Source: an uncultured Clostridia bacterium
Lineage (GTDB): Bacteria; Bacillota; Clostridia; Oscillospirales; Acutalibacteraceae
Direction of reading: 5' to 3'
NCBI GenBank assembly: GCA_945876745.1
Contig: CAMCPL010000002.1
Location: 1 to 64,000 of the forward strand
Length of the DNA: 64,000 nucleotides
Position 1 is the first letter of the stretch, and every line of letters begins with the position of its first letter. The notes under the pieces are model-generated. The model did not search any database and was not told the DNA's origin. It worked only from the letters and a program-made list of their open reading frames with translations. This document shows, piece after piece, positions 60,587-64,000 of this stretch. The position numbers and the translations under genes are program-made.

Positions 60587-61528
60587 ATGTCGATAATTTC
60601 AACAATTTTTGATTTGGGACAATTACAAACGGTCGCGGAGCTGGGATTAATCAGCTCCCTGACAGTCTTGGCTCTGTTTTTGAGCTACTCAATGCTTAAT
60701 GTGTGCGATTTATCAACTGACGGTTGCTTCACCTTTGGGGCAGCCGTCGGCGCGGTTGTCGCACTTAACGGACACCCTTATTTATCAATAGCCGCCGCAA
60801 TGCTTGCCGGTGTGCTTTCGGGATTTATTACGGCTATATTGCAGACGGTTTTGGGAATAGACAGTCTGCTTGCAGGTATTGTTGTTAATACGGGACTGTA
60901 TTCAATCAATATCGCCGTTATGAAAAAGTCGTCGCTTCTTAATCTTAACAGCGTTGAAACCGTTTTCACAATGCTTAAAGGAAAGCTTGCAGGAACATTT
61001 TTAGAGGGCAAGCAAACGCTTATTATTGCATTTATCGCAGTTGTTGCGGTAGTTGCGTTCCTGTCGCTGTTTTTGAAAACGAAGCTCGGTCTTTCCATTC
61101 GTGCAACCGGAAACAATCCCGATATGGTAAAGTCGTCTTCAATAAATCCTGTTATGACGACTATAATAGGACTTTGCATTGCAAACTCGTTTACTGCGCT
61201 TTCGGGATGTCTTCTTGCACAGGCTCAAAAGCAGGCGGAAATTAATATCGGTTCGGGTATGGTAACCGTTGCACTCGCTTCGCTTCTTATCGGCGGCGTG
61301 TTTGTAAAGAGAGGCAAGATACCGTTTAGAGCAATCGGCGCAGTTTTAGGCGCAGTTATATTCAGACTTGTTTATCAAATTGCAATCGGTCTTCATATGC
61401 CGGCATTTATGCTCAAACTCGTATCGTCCGTAATTGTAATAATCGCTATTGCAGGCCCTTATATAAAATCGAAAATGCCTGAATATATCCGAAAAGCAAA
61501 GCTAAAGAGCGGAAAGAAGGTGGGCTAA
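60587..61528 (+). CDS. trpY: Tryptophan ABC transporter, permease
   Basis: A 313-residue permease of the BPD_transp_2 type with eight or more helices, including MLNVCDLSTDGCFTFGAAVGA and TGNNPDMVKSSSINP. It pairs with the binding protein and ATPase on either side. Confidence 0.85.
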   Translation: MSIISTIFDLGQLQTVAELGLISSLTVLALFLSYSMLNVCDLSTDGCFTFGAAVGAVVALNGHPYLSIAAAMLAGVLSGFITAILQTVLGIDSLLAGIVVNTGLYSINIAVMKKSSLLNLNSVETVFTMLKGKLAGTFLEGKQTLIIAFIAVVAVVAFLSLFLKTKLGLSIRATGNNPDMVKSSSINPVMTTIIGLCIANSFTALSGCLLAQAQKQAEINIGSGMVTVALASLLIGGVFVKRGKIPFRAIGAVLGAVIFRLVYQIAIGLHMPAFMLKLVSSVIVIIAIAGPYIKSKMPEYIRKAKLKSGKKVG

Positions 61529-62313
61529 TGCTGAAAATACAAAATGTAAAAATGGTTTTCTCCAAGGGAACACCTGATGAAAAATTGGCTCTTAATGACC
61601 TTTCGCTCGATGTTAAAAAAGGCGATTTTATAACAATTATCGGTGCAAACGGAGCAGGAAAATCCACCTTGTTTAATGCTATTGCAGGAACATATCTTAC
61701 GGACGAGGGCAGAATTATTCTTGATGGAAAAGATGTCACCTCGTTACCCGAGCATAAGCGTGCAAGGTTTATCGGCAGGCTTTTTCAAGACCCGATGAAG
61801 GGAAGCGCTCCCGGTATGAGTATAGAGGAAAACCTCGCTCTTGCCGCAGGTCACGGCGGTTGGTTGAGCAGAGTGTCGAAAAAGGATAAGGCACTTTTCC
61901 GTGAAAAGCTATCATTACTCGGAATGGGCTTGGAGGACAGAATGGGACAGCAGGTCGGTCTTCTTTCCGGCGGTCAAAGACAGGCGCTCACGCTTATGAT
62001 GGCGACGATTAATCCTCCGAAGCTTCTGCTTTTAGACGAGCATACTGCCGCACTCGACCCCGCTACCGCCGAAAAGGTGCTCAATCTTACGACAAAAATT
62101 GTCGAAGAAAACAAAATAACCTGCCTTATGATAACCCATAATATGCAGTCTGCTCTTGATTTGGGCAACCGTACAATTATGATGGATCATGGACAGATTA
62201 TTTTTGACGCCGCCGACGAACAGCGAAGCGGACTTACTGTCGAGGATTTGCTTGAAAAATTCAAATCAAGTGTCGGGAAATCACTTAATAATGACAGAAT
62301 GCTATTAAGCTAA
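61528..62313 (+). CDS. trpZ: Tryptophan ABC transporter, ATPase
   Basis: A 261-residue ATPase with Walker A GANGAGKST, signature LSGGQRQA, Walker B LLLLDEHTAALD (Glu-His in place of Glu-Pro, as in many of this branch) and H-loop MITHNMQSA. It overlaps the permease stop by one base. Confidence 0.88.
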   Translation: MLKIQNVKMVFSKGTPDEKLALNDLSLDVKKGDFITIIGANGAGKSTLFNAIAGTYLTDEGRIILDGKDVTSLPEHKRARFIGRLFQDPMKGSAPGMSIEENLALAAGHGGWLSRVSKKDKALFREKLSLLGMGLEDRMGQQVGLLSGGQRQALTLMMATINPPKLLLLDEHTAALDPATAEKVLNLTTKIVEENKITCLMITHNMQSALDLGNRTIMMDHGQIIFDAADEQRSGLTVEDLLEKFKSSVGKSLNNDRMLLS

Positions 62314-62330
62314 AAATGAGATGAAAAACA

Positions 62331-62364
62331 TAAACGGTTTAGATTTTGAAGTCTAAACCGTTTA
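62331..62364. terminator. Convergent terminator
   Basis: Arms TAAACGGTTTAGA and TCTAAACCGTTTA around an eight-base loop, between trpZ and the leftward transporter. Confidence 0.85.
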
Positions 62365-62378
62365 ATTATGTGTTTGAT

Positions 62379-63860
62379 TTATTCTATCGTAATGCCTCGT
62401 TTTTCGCGTTGTGCGGCAAGCTCTTTTTCCATTTTTATTTTGTTTTCGCCGCTGATTTTGTAGAAGAACATCGGGATTGCACACAGAAGCAGGCTTACAC
62501 CCGGAACTATGGAAACGAGCGAGAACATTGCGAAGTTCTGGCTTTTTGCAAGGTCGGTTGCCGCCATAATTACGTCTGACGAAAGCATTTGAGACGGCTC
62601 AAGACCTATTGCCATATACATAACAACTATGCCTGTCGTTGCAAAAGCGTTGCCCAATTTGTTTACAAAGCCCTGACAAGCCGAGCCGAGAGCGTTATCT
62701 CTAAAGCCTGTTTTAAGCTCCATATAATCAAGGCAGTCGCCTATCATAGCGTATGTGATAACATTGAGTACGCCGAGCGGTATGCACGATACGAGAATGA
62801 ACGGAATACATATATACAGATTCATCGTAAACCAGCCGATGAGCGTTGTAAAAATACTTGCAACAAAGCCCGAAAGACAGGTGACGATTACGATTTTTTT
62901 GTAGTCAAACTTTTTCATCAGCACAGGCATAAACAGCATTGCGCCGAACATTCCGACTATTGCGCAAACCTGGAAGATTGTTTTAACCGTAGATACCGAA
63001 GCGTCGATTGCGGCAATTCTTTCCTCTGCCGACATTCCCTCAAGCGGCTTGCCGATATAAAATGCGTATCTTGCAACGTGAACTGCCGCCGCCTGAATCA
63101 TATATCTTCCGCTTGAAAGCACACCCATAAGAATTACGAGCATAAGCGGCTTGCACTTGAAAATTCTTGAAAGTGCAGAAGGCTCGCCCTTAACAGGCTT
63201 TTTGTCGGGAATGACAACTCTTTCCTTAACCTTGAAGTAAGACTGAGTGTAAAGCAGGATACCTATGCAAACCGTTATGACTGCCATAACGAGATATTTC
63301 GTTTTGTTGTATTCAAGACCGTCGCTTGTGCCTAATATTTTAGGAAGCACGAAGCCGATTACGAGGAACAACACCTCCGGAACTGCCGAACCGACGCCGT
63401 TTAGAGTTCTTGCAAAGGAAATAGTCGAGCTTCTTTCCTCGTTGTTTGCGGTAAGCACATTTGGCAGGCTCCAAAACGGAACGTCCGCCATTGTGTAAAT
63501 CATACCCCAAAGTACATAAACAACTGCTGTATATACCATAAGCGCCGTTTTGCTGATGTTCGGCGCAAAGTACATAAGCACCGTGAGTATGCCGATAGGT
63601 GCCGCCGCATAAATAATGTACGGCTTCATTTTACCTCTCTTTGTTGTGTGGTGGTCAACAATCATACCCATTAGCGGGTCGTTTATTGCGTCCCAAACTC
63701 TTGCAAGAAGCATAAGCAAGAGTACAAACATCGGTGCAAGCTGAAGCACGTTTAGATAATAGTCGCTGATGTAGCTTGACATCATTGCATATATCATACC
63801 CTGTCCCATAGCACCGACGCAGTATGACATACGCTCACTTTTGTTTATGTAGTTTTTCAT
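62379..63860 (-). CDS. GPH family sugar-cation symporter
   Basis: A 493-residue membrane protein with about 12 helices. It has the GPH features RVWDAINDPLMGMIVDHHTTKRGKMKPYII and MADVPFWSLPNVLT near the start, and GDCLDYMELKTGFRDNALGSACQGFVNK in the second half. The family moves sugars or glucuronides with Na+ or H+. No sugar enzyme is left in the window to show the substrate. Two dyads upstream may be operators. Confidence 0.85.
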   Translation of the reverse strand: MKNYINKSERMSYCVGAMGQGMIYAMMSSYISDYYLNVLQLAPMFVLLLMLLARVWDAINDPLMGMIVDHHTTKRGKMKPYIIYAAAPIGILTVLMYFAPNISKTALMVYTAVVYVLWGMIYTMADVPFWSLPNVLTANNEERSSTISFARTLNGVGSAVPEVLFLVIGFVLPKILGTSDGLEYNKTKYLVMAVITVCIGILLYTQSYFKVKERVVIPDKKPVKGEPSALSRIFKCKPLMLVILMGVLSSGRYMIQAAAVHVARYAFYIGKPLEGMSAEERIAAIDASVSTVKTIFQVCAIVGMFGAMLFMPVLMKKFDYKKIVIVTCLSGFVASIFTTLIGWFTMNLYICIPFILVSCIPLGVLNVITYAMIGDCLDYMELKTGFRDNALGSACQGFVNKLGNAFATTGIVVMYMAIGLEPSQMLSSDVIMAATDLAKSQNFAMFSLVSIVPGVSLLLCAIPMFFYKISGENKIKMEKELAAQREKRGITIE

Positions 63861-63875
63861 TTTGTAACCCCTTTT

Positions 63876-63933
63876 TTACAATAATTCGATTTTGTATTGT
63901 AATCTACATAATATAATTTATCACTTTATGTAG
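63876..63933. promoter_or_regulatory. Divergent regulatory region with two dyads
   Basis: Dyad one: TTACAATA/TATTGTAA (63876-63902). Dyad two: CTACATAA/TTATGTAG, ending at 63933. A leftward promoter, TTGACT-N17-TAAATT, overlaps the second dyad. They suggest regulator binding for the transporter gene and perhaps the rightward gene. Confidence 0.5.
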
Positions 63934-63973
63934 CATAAGTCAAATATTTGTGGTATATTTTTTCGGTGATTAT

Positions 63974-64000
63974 ATGAAAACGAAAATAATTGTATCAGCC
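63974..64000 (+). CDS. Start of an unidentified rightward gene (cut by the window)
   Basis: ATG after a GGTGAT site, then MKTKIIVSA to the window end. It is divergent from the GPH transporter, so a regulator gene is plausible, but nine codons do not allow identification. Confidence 0.4.

Noticed and set aside
1-64000. CRISPR arrays, tRNA or rRNA genes, insertion sequences
   Set aside because: No spaced repeat series, tRNA cloverleaf, rRNA segment or transposase frame was seen on either strand.

Overview
The window looks like chromosomal DNA of a strictly anaerobic, Gram-positive gut bacterium of the class Clostridia, probably near Ruminococcaceae/Oscillospiraceae. The evidence is pyruvate formate-lyase, an HrcA/CIRCE heat-shock operon, a T-box leader, a TPP riboswitch, sigma-A type promoters (TTGACA-N17-TATAAT), lipoproteins with the AAC/ASC lipobox, AGGAGG ribosome sites and moderate GC. 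The family-level placement is inference.

Positions 1-10583 hold a compact phage-derived operon. It lies between an intrinsic terminator (74-110) and the promoter of the next chromosomal gene (10587). Its order follows PBSX/Mu-like phages: small and large terminase, portal, protease-scaffold, decoration protein, major capsid, three connectors, a 34-codon ORF, then a LysM tail protein, baseplate hub, spike, gp25-like wedge, J-like wedge and two end proteins. The sheath, tube, chaperone and tape-measure genes expected between the connectors and the LysM protein are absent. No integrase, repressor, holin or lysin is seen, yet every frame is open. This head-plus-baseplate set without a tail shaft is the best candidate here for an undescribed system.

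Positions 10653-19838 hold a DUF1015 gene, a type I toxin-antitoxin locus with a 21-residue hydrophobic peptide (11940-12260), a membrane M28 peptidase, a DUF3592 protein, a leftward galactose operon (galT, PHP phosphatase, GH27 alpha-galactosidase), a LOG-family gene and a cytidylate-kinase-like gene. Positions 20028-28933 hold a DUF134 regulator with pflB, an aminoacyl-tRNA deacylase-like gene and pflA, followed by hrcA-grpE-dnaK-dnaJ.

Positions 28993-48274 hold a leftward coaX-metY-FakA-like fragment-PqqD operon, a methyltransferase, a BspA-type leucine-rich-repeat protein with a GPH transporter, two divergent polar amino-acid ABC systems, rpe with two cell-envelope proteins and mgtE, and a TPP-riboswitch-controlled thiamine-precursor ABC operon.

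Positions 48436-64000 hold alr-murI, then a nitrogen block: glnA behind a promoter with an immediate terminator, an Amt-PII fusion behind a structured leader, and a five-gene split glutamate synthase. A tryptophan T-box follows, with a short Trp-containing leader peptide, and controls trpXYZ. The window ends with a leftward GPH transporter and the first codons of a rightward gene.
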